Assembly (NCBI GenBank): GCA_002404465.1 | Contig: DHJT01000070.1 | Span: forward strand, 1-8,293 | Origin: Sutterella sp. UBA4713 | GTDB lineage: Bacteria; Pseudomonadota; Gammaproteobacteria; Burkholderiales; Burkholderiaceae_F | Reading direction: 5' to 3' | DNA length: 8,293 bases | Part shown: one piece after another, positions 1 to 6,562 of the stretch | Position numbering within the stretch: the first letter of the stretch is position 1 | Layout: each line of letters opens with the position of its first letter | Made by a program: the position numbers and the translations under genes | The notes under the pieces: model-generated | Database searches by the model: none | Told to the model about the DNA's origin: nothing | The model's input: the letters and a program-made list of their open reading frames with translations, nothing else

Positions 1-1
1 C

Positions 2-478
2 ATTTCCGCTCAGCTTTTTGCCAATTCGGCCGGTGTTAAATACAAAGCCATTCCCTACGGCGGAACAGCCGATCAGCTTTTGGCATTGCGGCAAGGTGAA
101 GTGGATTTTTCCTGCCCGAAGATTGCCGACGTCGCCAGCATGATTCGCGGCGACAAACCTGAACTTCGCGTTCTCGGTGTCTTTGATACCAAGCGCGATG
201 CAGCGTTACCGGATGTTCCGACATTAAAGGAACTCGGATACTATCCGCAGTGGTACGGTTCGGCTCGCGCCATCGTCCTGCCTAAAGGCGCTAAACCGGA
301 AATGGTGAAGTTCTACGCCGACGCCTTCTTAAAGACGATGCAAGATAAGGAATGCGCGGAATTGCATCACAAGGCGGGCTTTAACATGGACTACAAAAAT
401 CCCAAAGAGCTTGCCGACTTAATCAAGGCGCAAATTGAATTCTGCCAGATGACGGTTAAACCGGAATTCTGGAAGTAA
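2..478 (+). CDS. TctC/Bug-family tripartite tricarboxylate transporter substrate-binding protein, 3' part
   Basis: This is the C-terminal 158 residues of a periplasmic solute-binding protein; the start lies left of the window. TctC/Bug proteins capture a carboxylate or similar small organic acid and deliver it to the TctA/TctB membrane proteins. The visible part fits the second lobe and hinge: 'IPYGGTADQLLALRQGEVDF' matches the family's VPY-x-G ... G-Q-V-D-F segment, 'LPDVPTLKELGY' is the highly conserved LPDVPT-x-x-E-x-G loop, and 'LPKGAKPEMV' corresponds to the usual PAGTP-x-x-V helix start. These proteins are normally about 320 residues, so roughly half is present. The TAA stop is followed at once by a strong terminator, so no tctB or tctA lies downstream in the same unit. 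It may be an orphan binding protein, common in betaproteobacteria, or the last gene of an operon. The ligand cannot be told from this part. Confidence 0.9.
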   Translation: MSAQLFANSAGVKYKAIPYGGTADQLLALRQGEVDFSCPKIADVASMIRGDKPELRVLGVFDTKRDAALPDVPTLKELGYYPQWYGSARAIVLPKGAKPEMVKFYADAFLKTMQDKECAELHHKAGFNMDYKNPKELADLIKAQIEFCQMTVKPEFWK

Positions 479-508
479 TCAAGGATTATCTGCAGTAATA
501 CGAAGTTT

Positions 509-563
509 TCCTCCCTTCGTTTTCGCTTTGTCGGGTGTGCGAGAGCGGAGGGAGGATTTTTTT
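509..563 (+). terminator. Intrinsic terminator after the TctC-family gene
   Basis: Positions 509-526 can pair with 539-556, with a 12-base loop; the outer seven pairs (TCCTCCC with GGGAGGA) are perfect and the inner part has a few G-U pairs. A run of seven T follows at 557-563. The U-tract exists only for plus-strand transcription. Read from the minus strand, the hairpin below carB is followed by AAAAC, so it is not an obvious intrinsic terminator for carAB, though it could still protect the 3' end of that message. Confidence 0.85.
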
Positions 564-566
564 AGC

Positions 567-3500
567 TTAAAGCGTGTGTTTCGGGTGAATTTCCTGCAGG
601 GAATACACACGTGTATCTGCGAGATGCTTAATCCCTTCGACAGCGGCGCGCCCGCCGGCGATTGTCGTAAAGTACGTGATTCGGTTCCCTAATGCGGCAA
701 GACGAATTGCACGGGCATCGTTAATTTCGCCTTTCGATTCATTGCTTGTCATGATTACGAGTTGCAAGGCCTTGTTCTTAATCATGTCAAGAACGTTCGG
801 TCGGCCGTCACTTACCTTATTAATCACTTTGCAGTCAATTCCGGCATGCGCAAGCGCCCGGGCCGTTCCGCGCGTGGCTACGAGTTTGTAACCGGCATCG
901 GATAGTTCGGCAGCAACGACGATGGCCTTGGGCTTGTCGTCATCGCGCACGGAAATAAAGACCGTCGATCCGGCGGGAGGAAGGGTGTTTCCGGCTCCGA
1001 GTTGGCTCTTAAAAAGCGCTTCGCCGAAGGTTTGTCCGACGCCCATAACTTCACCGGTCGAACGCATCTCCGGCCCTAACACCGGATCGACCCCGAGGAA
1101 TTTGGCAAAAGGAAAGACCGCTTCTTTCACGCAGATATGCGTCGGTTTGACTTCAACGGCAATCCCTTGTTTTTTAATTGAGTCCCCGACCATGCAGCGC
1201 GCCGCAACCTTAGCGACTTGAACACCTGTGGCTTTCGAGACAAAGGGAATGGTTCGGCTTGCCCGCGGGTTAACTTCAAGGACGTAGACCTGCGGATTTT
1301 CCGTAACGGCATTTTTGATGGCAAATTGCACGTTCATGAGCCCGACGACGCCCAAAGCCTTTGCCATTAAGATAGTCTCACGTCGCACCTCATCGAGGAT
1401 ATCTTCCCTGAGACTGTAAGGCGGAAGCGAACAGGCCGAGTCGCCCGAATGCACGCCGGCCGCTTCAACGTGTTGCATGAGTCCGGCAATTTTCACGACG
1501 GTGCCGTCGCTGACGGCATCAACGTCCATCTCAATGGCGTCGTCAAGGAATCGATCCAAAAGAACCGGACTTTCTTCGCTCACGACAATCGCTTCGTGCA
1601 TGTAGCGCATCAGTTCTTTGTCATCGTGCACGATATCCATGGCGCGTCCGCCGAGTACGTAACTCGGACGCACGACAATCGGATAGCCGATTTCATGAGC
1701 ACACTGTAAGGCCGCAGATTCCGTGTGTGCCGTCCGATTTTCGGGCTGACGAAGACCGAGCTTGGTAATGAGTTCTTTAAAGCGCTCTCGGTCTTCGGCA
1801 CAGTCAATGGCATCGGTCGACGTGCCGATGATGCGAATGCCTTCCTTTTCCAGCGCACGGCAAATCTTCAGAGGCGTTTGCCCACCGTACTGTACGATAA
1901 CGCCGTCGGGCCTTTCCGTTTCACAGATTTCCAAAACATCTTCGAGCGTTACAGGTTCAAAATACAGTCGGTCGGACGTATCGTAATCAGTTGAAACCGT
2001 TTCCGGATTACAGTTAACCATAATAGTTTCATAACCGTCTTCGTGCAACGCCATCGCGGCATGAACACAACAATAGTCAAATTCGATACCCTGACCGATT
2101 CGGTTCGGCCCGCCTCCTAATACGACGATCTTCTTTCGTGACGACGGATTGGCTTCGTTTTCCTGGGCATACGTCGAGTACATATATGCCGTTTTCGTTT
2201 CAAACTCAGCCGCACATGTGTCGACACGCTTGTATACGGGACGTAGGCCGAACGCGTGGCGTCTTTCTCGAACGATTTTCTCGTCAGTTTTCAGTAGGCG
2301 CGCAAGACGTTTGTCGGAAAAGCCTTTTTTCTTTAAATAGTACAACGCATCTTTTTCCAGCGTTTCAATTGAGACCTTCTCAAGACGCTTTTCAATGCAA
2401 ACGAGTTCCTGAATTTGCGCAAGGAACCAAGGATCGATCGCCGTCATGGCATGAATTTCGTCGATTGACATGCCAAGACGCATAGCATCGGCTACATAAA
2501 AAAGACGTTCGGGACCGGCCTCACTGATCTCATGGATGATTTCTTCTCGATCGGTCGAAAGGCTCGTGAGCCCGTCTTTTCCTGTTTCCAGACCTCTGAG
2601 CGCTTTTTGTAAAGATTCTTGGAACGAAGAACCGATGGCCATCACTTCACCGACGCTTTTCATCTGCGTAGTTAAGCGGTCGTCGGCTTGCGGGAATTTT
2701 TCAAAAGCAAAGCGCGGAATCTTCGTGACAACGTAATCAATCGTCGGCTCAAAGGAAGCCGGCGTTGCACCGTTTGTAATGTCATTTTTGAGTTCATCGA
2801 GCGTGTAGCCGACGGCAAGCTTGGCTGCAATCTTTGCAATCGGGAAACCCGTTGCTTTTGAGGCCAGTGCCGAAGAGCGCGATACGCGCGGATTCATTTC
2901 GATGACAATCAATCGGCCGTTTTTCGGGTTGACGGCAAACTGAACGTTTGAGCCGCCGGTATCCACGCCGATTTCGCGCAGTACGGCAATCGAGGCATCG
3001 CGCATGCATTGAAATTCACGATCGGTCAACGTCTGGGCCGGGGCAACGGTAATGGAGTCGCCCGTATGAATCCCCATAGGGTCAAGATTTTCAATTGAGC
3101 AAACGATGATGCAGTTGTCACTCTTGTCACGAACGACTTCCATCTCGTATTCTTTCCATCCGAGAAGGGATTCTTCAATCAAAAGCTCGTGCGTAGGCGA
3201 GAGTTCCAAACCGCGCCGGCAGATCTCGACGAACTCCTGCATGTTGTAGGCAATACCGCCGCCCGTACCTCCTAAAGTAAAGGAAGGGCGAATGACGGCA
3301 GGAAAACCGACTTGCGTTTGAACGCGAAGCGCTTCGGCCATGTCGTAGGCGATTCCCGATCGTGCCGATTCAAGACCGATACGGCTCATCGCCTGTTTAA
3401 AGCGTTGTCTGTCTTCAGCCTTGTCAATCGCTTCGGGGGACGCTCCGATAAGTTCGACATGATATTTTTTAAGAACACCCGTGCGATTGAGTTCCATCGC

Positions 3501-3794
3501 AAGATTCAAGGCTGTTTGGCCTCCCATCGTCGGCAAGATGGCGTCGGGTTTTTCTCTGGCGATGATGCGCTCTAAGACTCGCGCATCCAAGGGCTCGATA
3601 TAGGTTGCATCGGCCGTGTCCGGATCGGTCATAATCGTTGCCGGGTTGGAATTGACGAGAATGACTCGATAGCCTTCTTCGCGAAGGGCTTTGCAGGCTT
3701 GGGCTCCGGAGTAGTCGAATTCACAGGCTTGGCCGATGATAATGGGACCGGCGCCGATAATCAGTACGGATTTAATGTCAGTGCGTTTTGGCAT
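567..3794 (-). CDS. carB: Carbamoyl-phosphate synthase, large subunit
   Basis: CarB uses ammonia from CarA, bicarbonate and two ATP to make carbamoyl phosphate for arginine and pyrimidine synthesis in the cytosol. It has 1075 residues against 1073 in E. coli. Order: carboxyphosphate ATP-grasp domain (about 1-400), oligomerisation domain (about 400-550), carbamate-phosphorylating ATP-grasp domain (about 553-935), and MGS-like allosteric domain (about 940-1075). R169, Q285, E299 and N301 sit at the same numbers as the E. coli active-site residues of the first half; Q823, E840 and N842 are the equivalents in the second half. Five extra residues lie between Q823 and E840, in a segment that I recall being longer in betaproteobacteria. 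In the allosteric domain T974, T977 and K993 are kept, but the E. coli N1015 and T1017 positions are Met and Ser. ATG start with AAGG seven bases upstream; TAA stop. It lies 76 bases after carA, in one operon. Confidence 0.98.
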   Translation of the reverse strand: MPKRTDIKSVLIIGAGPIIIGQACEFDYSGAQACKALREEGYRVILVNSNPATIMTDPDTADATYIEPLDARVLERIIAREKPDAILPTMGGQTALNLAMELNRTGVLKKYHVELIGASPEAIDKAEDRQRFKQAMSRIGLESARSGIAYDMAEALRVQTQVGFPAVIRPSFTLGGTGGGIAYNMQEFVEICRRGLELSPTHELLIEESLLGWKEYEMEVVRDKSDNCIIVCSIENLDPMGIHTGDSITVAPAQTLTDREFQCMRDASIAVLREIGVDTGGSNVQFAVNPKNGRLIVIEMNPRVSRSSALASKATGFPIAKIAAKLAVGYTLDELKNDITNGATPASFEPTIDYVVTKIPRFAFEKFPQADDRLTTQMKSVGEVMAIGSSFQESLQKALRGLETGKDGLTSLSTDREEIIHEISEAGPERLFYVADAMRLGMSIDEIHAMTAIDPWFLAQIQELVCIEKRLEKVSIETLEKDALYYLKKKGFSDKRLARLLKTDEKIVRERRHAFGLRPVYKRVDTCAAEFETKTAYMYSTYAQENEANPSSRKKIVVLGGGPNRIGQGIEFDYCCVHAAMALHEDGYETIMVNCNPETVSTDYDTSDRLYFEPVTLEDVLEICETERPDGVIVQYGGQTPLKICRALEKEGIRIIGTSTDAIDCAEDRERFKELITKLGLRQPENRTAHTESAALQCAHEIGYPIVVRPSYVLGGRAMDIVHDDKELMRYMHEAIVVSEESPVLLDRFLDDAIEMDVDAVSDGTVVKIAGLMQHVEAAGVHSGDSACSLPPYSLREDILDEVRRETILMAKALGVVGLMNVQFAIKNAVTENPQVYVLEVNPRASRTIPFVSKATGVQVAKVAARCMVGDSIKKQGIAVEVKPTHICVKEAVFPFAKFLGVDPVLGPEMRSTGEVMGVGQTFGEALFKSQLGAGNTLPPAGSTVFISVRDDDKPKAIVVAAELSDAGYKLVATRGTARALAHAGIDCKVINKVSDGRPNVLDMIKNKALQLVIMTSNESKGEINDARAIRLAALGNRITYFTTIAGGRAAVEGIKHLADTRVYSLQEIHPKHTL

Positions 3795-3836
3795 TTTTCT
3801 ACCTTGTTTTCAGTCATGCAGTCGCGTTATTGATGT

Positions 3837-3852
3837 CCGAAATGCATTTCGG
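3837..3852. repeat. Perfect 16-bp palindrome in the carA-carB spacer
   Basis: CCGAAATGCATTTCGG is its own reverse complement. One further G-C pair forms at 3835/3854 beyond a single mismatch. It sits in the 76-base gap between the carA stop and the carB start. In the transcript it would fold as CCGAAA / UUUCGG around a UGCA loop. It has no T-run after it, so it is not a terminator. It could be an RNA stability or processing element, or a DNA-binding site. It does not look like an ArgR box. The function is unknown. Confidence 0.55.
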
Positions 3853-3870
3853 GCAAATATAAAGGCCGAT

Positions 3871-5052
3871 CTATCGTCGGTTCTTTCGCATGAGTAAGGC
3901 AAACTGATCGAATAATGAAGCGATGTCATGGGGTCCGGGACTGGCTTCCGGATGCCCCTGAAAACTCATTGCCGGGCTATCAAGAAAAGTCAATCCCTGC
4001 AGTGTTCCGTCAAAAAGACTTGCATAGGTACCTTGCACGTTATCCGGCAGTGTCGACTCATCGACGGCAAAACCGTGATTTTGGCTTGTGATATAGACTC
4101 GATGTGTGCGACGGTCAGCAACAGGATGATTGGCACCGTGATGACCGAACTTCATTTTGACTGTCTTAGCACCGGCGGCAAGTGCCATGATTTGATGGCC
4201 TAAGCAAATGCCGAAAAGCGGCACTTTTTTTTCTAAAAAAATGCGTGCGGCGTCGATGGCATAGGTACACGGTTCCGGGTCCCCGGGACCGTTGGAAAGA
4301 AAAACACCGTCCGGATGCATCGCCAGCACATCTTCGGCCGGTGTTTTTGCCGGAACAACCGTTACGCGTATGCCGCGTTCTGCCATCATCCGCAGGATGT
4401 TGTGCTTAATGCCGAAATCGTAAGCGACAACATGAAATTCAAAGGAACTCGGTTTGTCAAATCCGGGTTCGCCGTTTTCGCCTCGCAACGTCCAAAGTCC
4501 TTCCTTCCACGCATAGGGTTTGTCGGTCGTAACGATTGAGGCAAAATCGCGACCGACCATAGACCCCCAAGAACGCGCCTGATCAAGGGCCTTTTGAATT
4601 TGCTCTTCGGTCAATCGTTCATTTTGAGCAACGACGATGGTCCCGGCCATGGCGCCGTGATTTCGCAAGTGACGCACGAGGGCTCGCGTATCAATATCGA
4701 AAAGGGCACACTTGCCGTTGGATTTCAAATAGTGTTCAAGCGAGTCGGTTGCTCGAAAGTTGCTCACAATCGGCGTCGCGCATCGAAAAATCAGACCGGA
4801 TGCTGCAATGGACGGGCCTTCCTTGTCTTGATCGTTCACACCGACATTGCCGATATGCGGATATGTCAACGTGACGATTTGTCCCGTATAGCTCGGATCG
4901 GTCAAGATTTCCTGATATCCGGTCATGGCGGTATTAAAGACCACCTCGGCCGTGACGGAACCTGCGGCACCCAAAGAGCGTCCGCGATAGACGGTTCCGT
5001 CGGCAAGCGCCAAAGCAGCTTCGGGATATCTGTTTATTTCAATGGAGTTCAA
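3871..5052 (-). CDS. carA: Carbamoyl-phosphate synthase, small (glutaminase) subunit
   Basis: CarA hydrolyses glutamine and passes ammonia to CarB through the internal tunnel. It has 393 residues, close to the 382 of E. coli. Residues 13-165 form the CPSase small-chain N-terminal domain, with the signature 'FNTAMTGYQEILTDPSY' at 39-55. Residues from about 205 form a class I glutamine amidotransferase domain: oxyanion-loop 'SNGPGDP' at 253-259, nucleophile C283 in 'FGICLGHQ', and H367 and E369 in 'FQGHPEASPGP' completing the triad. All catalytic residues are present. The start is TTG: AGGAGA lies five bases upstream, the N-terminus lines up with other CarA proteins, and the first in-frame ATG codon is M43, inside the conserved core. 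TAG stop; carB follows. Expression is probably tied to arginine and pyrimidine supply, but I see no clear ArgR box. Confidence 0.97.
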   Translation of the reverse strand: MNSIEINRYPEAALALADGTVYRGRSLGAAGSVTAEVVFNTAMTGYQEILTDPSYTGQIVTLTYPHIGNVGVNDQDKEGPSIAASGLIFRCATPIVSNFRATDSLEHYLKSNGKCALFDIDTRALVRHLRNHGAMAGTIVVAQNERLTEEQIQKALDQARSWGSMVGRDFASIVTTDKPYAWKEGLWTLRGENGEPGFDKPSSFEFHVVAYDFGIKHNILRMMAERGIRVTVVPAKTPAEDVLAMHPDGVFLSNGPGDPEPCTYAIDAARIFLEKKVPLFGICLGHQIMALAAGAKTVKMKFGHHGANHPVADRRTHRVYITSQNHGFAVDESTLPDNVQGTYASLFDGTLQGLTFLDSPAMSFQGHPEASPGPHDIASLFDQFALLMRKNRR

Positions 5053-5057
5053 ATGTC

Positions 5058-5063
5058 TCTCCT
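5058..5063 (-). promoter_or_regulatory. Shine-Dalgarno that fixes the TTG start of carA
   Basis: On the minus strand this reads AGGAGA, followed by GACAT and then TTG. The five-base spacing is suitable, and no in-frame ATG lies between it and the conserved CarA core, so TTG is the best supported start codon. Confidence 0.75.
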
Positions 5064-5097
5064 AAAAGCGCAGAGGGTATCCTGTAGTTATGCAAAG

Positions 5098-5118
5098 AGC
5101 GGGGCCTTGGCGCCCGCT
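5098..5118 (-). promoter_or_regulatory. GC-rich hairpin in the carA leader
   Basis: The arms 5098-5103 (AGCGGG) and 5113-5118 (CCCGCT) pair, extended by a GC/GC pair across one bulged base, with a four-base loop. In the minus-strand transcript it is followed by C and UUU. That is too short a U-tract for a confident terminator, but the position, about 45 bases before the carA start, would suit a leader control element. A second hairpin lies just upstream at 5133-5154. Confidence 0.35.
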
Positions 5119-5132
5119 TTCTCAGGATAGGC

Positions 5133-5154
5133 GGGATTCGATTGATCGACTCCC
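5133..5154 (-). promoter_or_regulatory. Second hairpin in the carA leader
   Basis: GGGA at 5133-5136 pairs with TCCC at 5151-5154, and TCGA at 5138-5141 pairs with TCGA at 5146-5149, with one mismatch between the two helices and a four-base loop. It lies between the predicted carA -10 box and the GC-rich hairpin at 5098-5118. Its role is not known. Confidence 0.3.
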
Positions 5155-5176
5155 TTATATACAACGAAAACAAGCG

Positions 5177-5182
5177 ATTATA
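5177..5182 (-). promoter_or_regulatory. Candidate -10 box of the carAB promoter
   Basis: On the minus strand this is a perfect TATAAT. It would start transcription about 118 bases before the carA start codon. The -35 region is weak: the best match is TTGTGT with only a 15-base spacer, so the promoter may need an activator. A TATATA at 5156-5161 is an alternative but has no better -35. Confidence 0.4.
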
Positions 5183-5292
5183 GAGAAAACTTGCCTTACA
5201 CAATAAGTTTTCGCACCCTGAAGACTTGCTGAATTGCCGAAACGCATCATCCGAGACGACACGCCTTTTTTCATCGCGGGCGATAAAGACTC

Positions 5293-5301
5293 TGCTATAT
5301 T
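5293..5301 (+). promoter_or_regulatory. Candidate extended -10 promoter for the DUF6282-like gene
   Basis: TGCTATATT fits the extended -10 pattern TG-n-TATAAT with one mismatch in the hexamer. No good -35 is present, which extended -10 promoters tolerate. Transcription would begin near 5308 and give a leader of about 155 bases before the ATG at 5465. Together with the minus-strand TATAAT at 5177-5182 it makes this a divergent promoter region. Confidence 0.35.
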
Positions 5302-5315
5302 CGAAATAAACGAGA

Positions 5316-5390
5316 CAAAGGGCAGAGGTACTGCTTTGAAATCTTCGAGAGCGCACGTAACAAAATCGGCCCTTTGAGGGCAACGGGCCG
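5316..5390 (+). promoter_or_regulatory. Leader hairpins upstream of the DUF6282-like gene
   Basis: Two hairpins can form in the predicted leader. In the first, CAAA (5316-5319) and GCAG (5322-5325) pair with CTGC and TTTG at 5331-5338, with a GG bulge. In the second, CGGCCC (5367-5372) pairs with GGGCCG (5385-5390). GCCC (5369-5372) could instead pair with GGGC (5378-5381), which is incompatible with the second hairpin. I do not recognise a known riboswitch class. Confidence 0.3.
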
Positions 5391-5404
5391 TTTCAGTAAA
5401 AAAA

Positions 5405-5420
5405 AGAAGAACGTTCTTCT
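5405..5420. repeat. Perfect 16-bp palindrome, possible operator
   Basis: AGAAGAACGTTCTTCT is its own reverse complement. It lies 45 bases before the start codon of the DUF6282-like gene, after an A-run. A perfect dyad of this length upstream of a gene is a typical shape for a dimeric repressor site. It could also fold as an RNA hairpin in the leader. No regulator gene is in the window. Confidence 0.45.
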
Positions 5421-5422
5421 GA

Positions 5423-5451
5423 CGTCTCGTGTTAACGACATGAATTTTTTT
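5423..5451 (+). promoter_or_regulatory. Terminator-like hairpin just before the Shine-Dalgarno
   Basis: CGT (5423-5425) and TCGT (5427-5430) can pair with ACGA (5435-5438) and ATG (5440-5442), with one C-C mismatch, one G-U pair and a GTTA loop. AA and a run of seven T (5445-5451) follow, then GAGGA of the ribosome binding site. The stem is weak, so it may be an attenuator-like element or simply an A/T-rich spacer. Confidence 0.3.
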
Positions 5452-5464
5452 CGTGAGGAAAACT

Positions 5465-6334
5465 ATGGAAAAAATTTCTCTACTAACAGGTGTCATCGAT
5501 ATGCATGTCCATACGGCACCGGATATTTGTCGACGCACCTATAACGATTTGGAATTGACGACTTCGGCCGTTCGATCCGGCGCCAGAGCCATCGTCATCA
5601 AGGGGCATCATTGCTCAACCGTGGCACGTGCGACACTATGTAATGCCTATAATCGGGCAACCTTCGGGGATAATGCTTTTACCATGTACGGCGGATTGGT
5701 TTTGAACTATGAAGCCGGTGGCTTAAATCCCAAAGCCGTACGTACAGCACTTGAAATGGGGGCCAAGGTCATTTGGCTTCCGACTGTCGATGCTCAAAAC
5801 GATTACAGTAAGCACGGCAAATCCGGCGGAATTCGATTAACCGATGAAAGAGGATTGCCGGTTTCCGAACTTCATGCCATTTATGCTTTAGTCAAAGAAT
5901 ATGACGCCGTTCTTGCGACCGGTCACATTTCCCCGAAAGAAATCCGATGTGTGGTCGATAGCGCTCGCAATGCAGGCGTACAAAAGATTGTCATTACCCA
6001 TCCGGAATATTGGGTTGTGGATTTAAGCTTCGAAGAGCAAAAAGAATTAGTCTCGAATTACGACGTCATCTTGGAACGTTGCTTTATGCAACCGCTCAAA
6101 AGCGGGCAATGGATCTGCAATGCAGACCGTAACCTTGAGGCCATCGGACAGATCGGGACGGAAAATACAATCCTCTCGACGGACTGCGGCAATCCGATAA
6201 CGCCGCCATGGGAAAAGTCCATGGAGCGGTACTTGCAATTTATGATTGATCACAATATCAGCCAGAAACAATTACGCCGCATGACACGAACAACGCCTTC
6301 CATGCTCTTAGGACTTGCGGATACTGCACTGTAG
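5465..6334 (+). CDS. DUF6282-like metal-dependent hydrolase (amidohydrolase fold)
   Basis: This is a complete 289-residue cytosolic protein with no signal peptide. It resembles DUF6282 proteins, a branch of the amidohydrolase superfamily without an established reaction. Eight likely barrel strands can be followed: 'VIDMHVH' (10-16, ligands H14 and H16), 'RAIVIKGHH' (41-49), 'FTMYGGLVLN' (72-81), 'KVIWLPT' (101-107), 'VLATGHIS' (149-156, H154), 'KIVITHPEYW' (174-183, H179), 'VILERCF' (201-207) and 'TILSTDCGN' (235-243, D240). The HxH, two His and one Asp are the classic metal set. No Lys or Glu stands at the end of strand 4, where dinuclear members carry a bridging residue, so one metal is likelier. 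The ATG at 5465 was chosen because GAGGA ends five bases upstream; the GTG at 5453 would lie over that site. Substrate unknown; by family, hydrolysis of an amide, imide or lactone-like small molecule. Confidence 0.85.
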   Translation: MEKISLLTGVIDMHVHTAPDICRRTYNDLELTTSAVRSGARAIVIKGHHCSTVARATLCNAYNRATFGDNAFTMYGGLVLNYEAGGLNPKAVRTALEMGAKVIWLPTVDAQNDYSKHGKSGGIRLTDERGLPVSELHAIYALVKEYDAVLATGHISPKEIRCVVDSARNAGVQKIVITHPEYWVVDLSFEEQKELVSNYDVILERCFMQPLKSGQWICNADRNLEAIGQIGTENTILSTDCGNPITPPWEKSMERYLQFMIDHNISQKQLRRMTRTTPSMLLGLADTAL

Positions 6335-6381
6335 AAAAGTGCATTTTCCCATCAGAGTCCCGTGGAAATCTGTGAAACAAT

Positions 6382-6409
6382 AAGATTTCTTCATAAAAAA
6401 ATCTTTTTT
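6382..6409 (+). terminator. Probable weak terminator after the DUF6282-like gene
   Basis: AAGATTT at 6382-6388 pairs with AAATCTT at 6399-6405 across a ten-base loop, and the T-run extends to 6409. The stem is short and A/T-rich, so the call is moderate. A second weak candidate overlaps the stop codon: TGCACT (6325-6330) pairs with AGTGCA (6338-6343), followed by TTTT. Confidence 0.45.
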
Positions 6410-6458
6410 GAAACGAAGGAAAAAAGGAGATTTCGAATTTAAAGAGGGGAAAAGACTT

Positions 6459-6481
6459 TCTGACTTATACGTAAGGTCAGA
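6459..6481 (+). promoter_or_regulatory. Dyad element upstream of the C69 peptidase gene
   Basis: TCTGACTTA at 6459-6467 pairs with TAA-GTCAGA at 6472-6481 (one bulged G) around a TACG loop. It lies about 80 bases before the start codon of the peptidase. It could be an operator or a leader hairpin. A smaller hairpin, GCAGG (6519-6523) with CCTGC (6531-6535), lies closer to the ribosome binding site. I could not place a convincing sigma-70 promoter in 6335-6562. Confidence 0.3.
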
Positions 6482-6562
6482 TGTTCGAGCCGACGCATTT
6501 ATCCAATCTGCCGAGCGAGCAGGGCACTGTCCTGCAAGCACATAACTTCAAACGGAGGACAT

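Noticed and set aside
509..563. A bidirectional terminator shared by the binding-protein gene and carB.
   Set aside because: On the minus strand the hairpin is preceded by A residues and followed by AAAAC, so there is no U-tract in the carB direction.
4594..5130. A 178-codon plus-strand open frame opposite carA.
   Set aside because: It lies antisense to the conserved CarA coding sequence, has no recognisable domain, and is best explained as a by-product of carA codon use.
5155..5538. A minus-strand open frame across the divergent intergenic region and the start of the DUF6282-like gene.
   Set aside because: It overlaps a well supported gene start and the promoter region, shows no domain, and has low-complexity, non-protein-like composition.
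5440..5544. A 34-codon frame starting at the ATG at 5440 as a possible leader peptide.
   Set aside because: It has no Shine-Dalgarno and mostly overlaps the DUF6282-like coding region in another frame.
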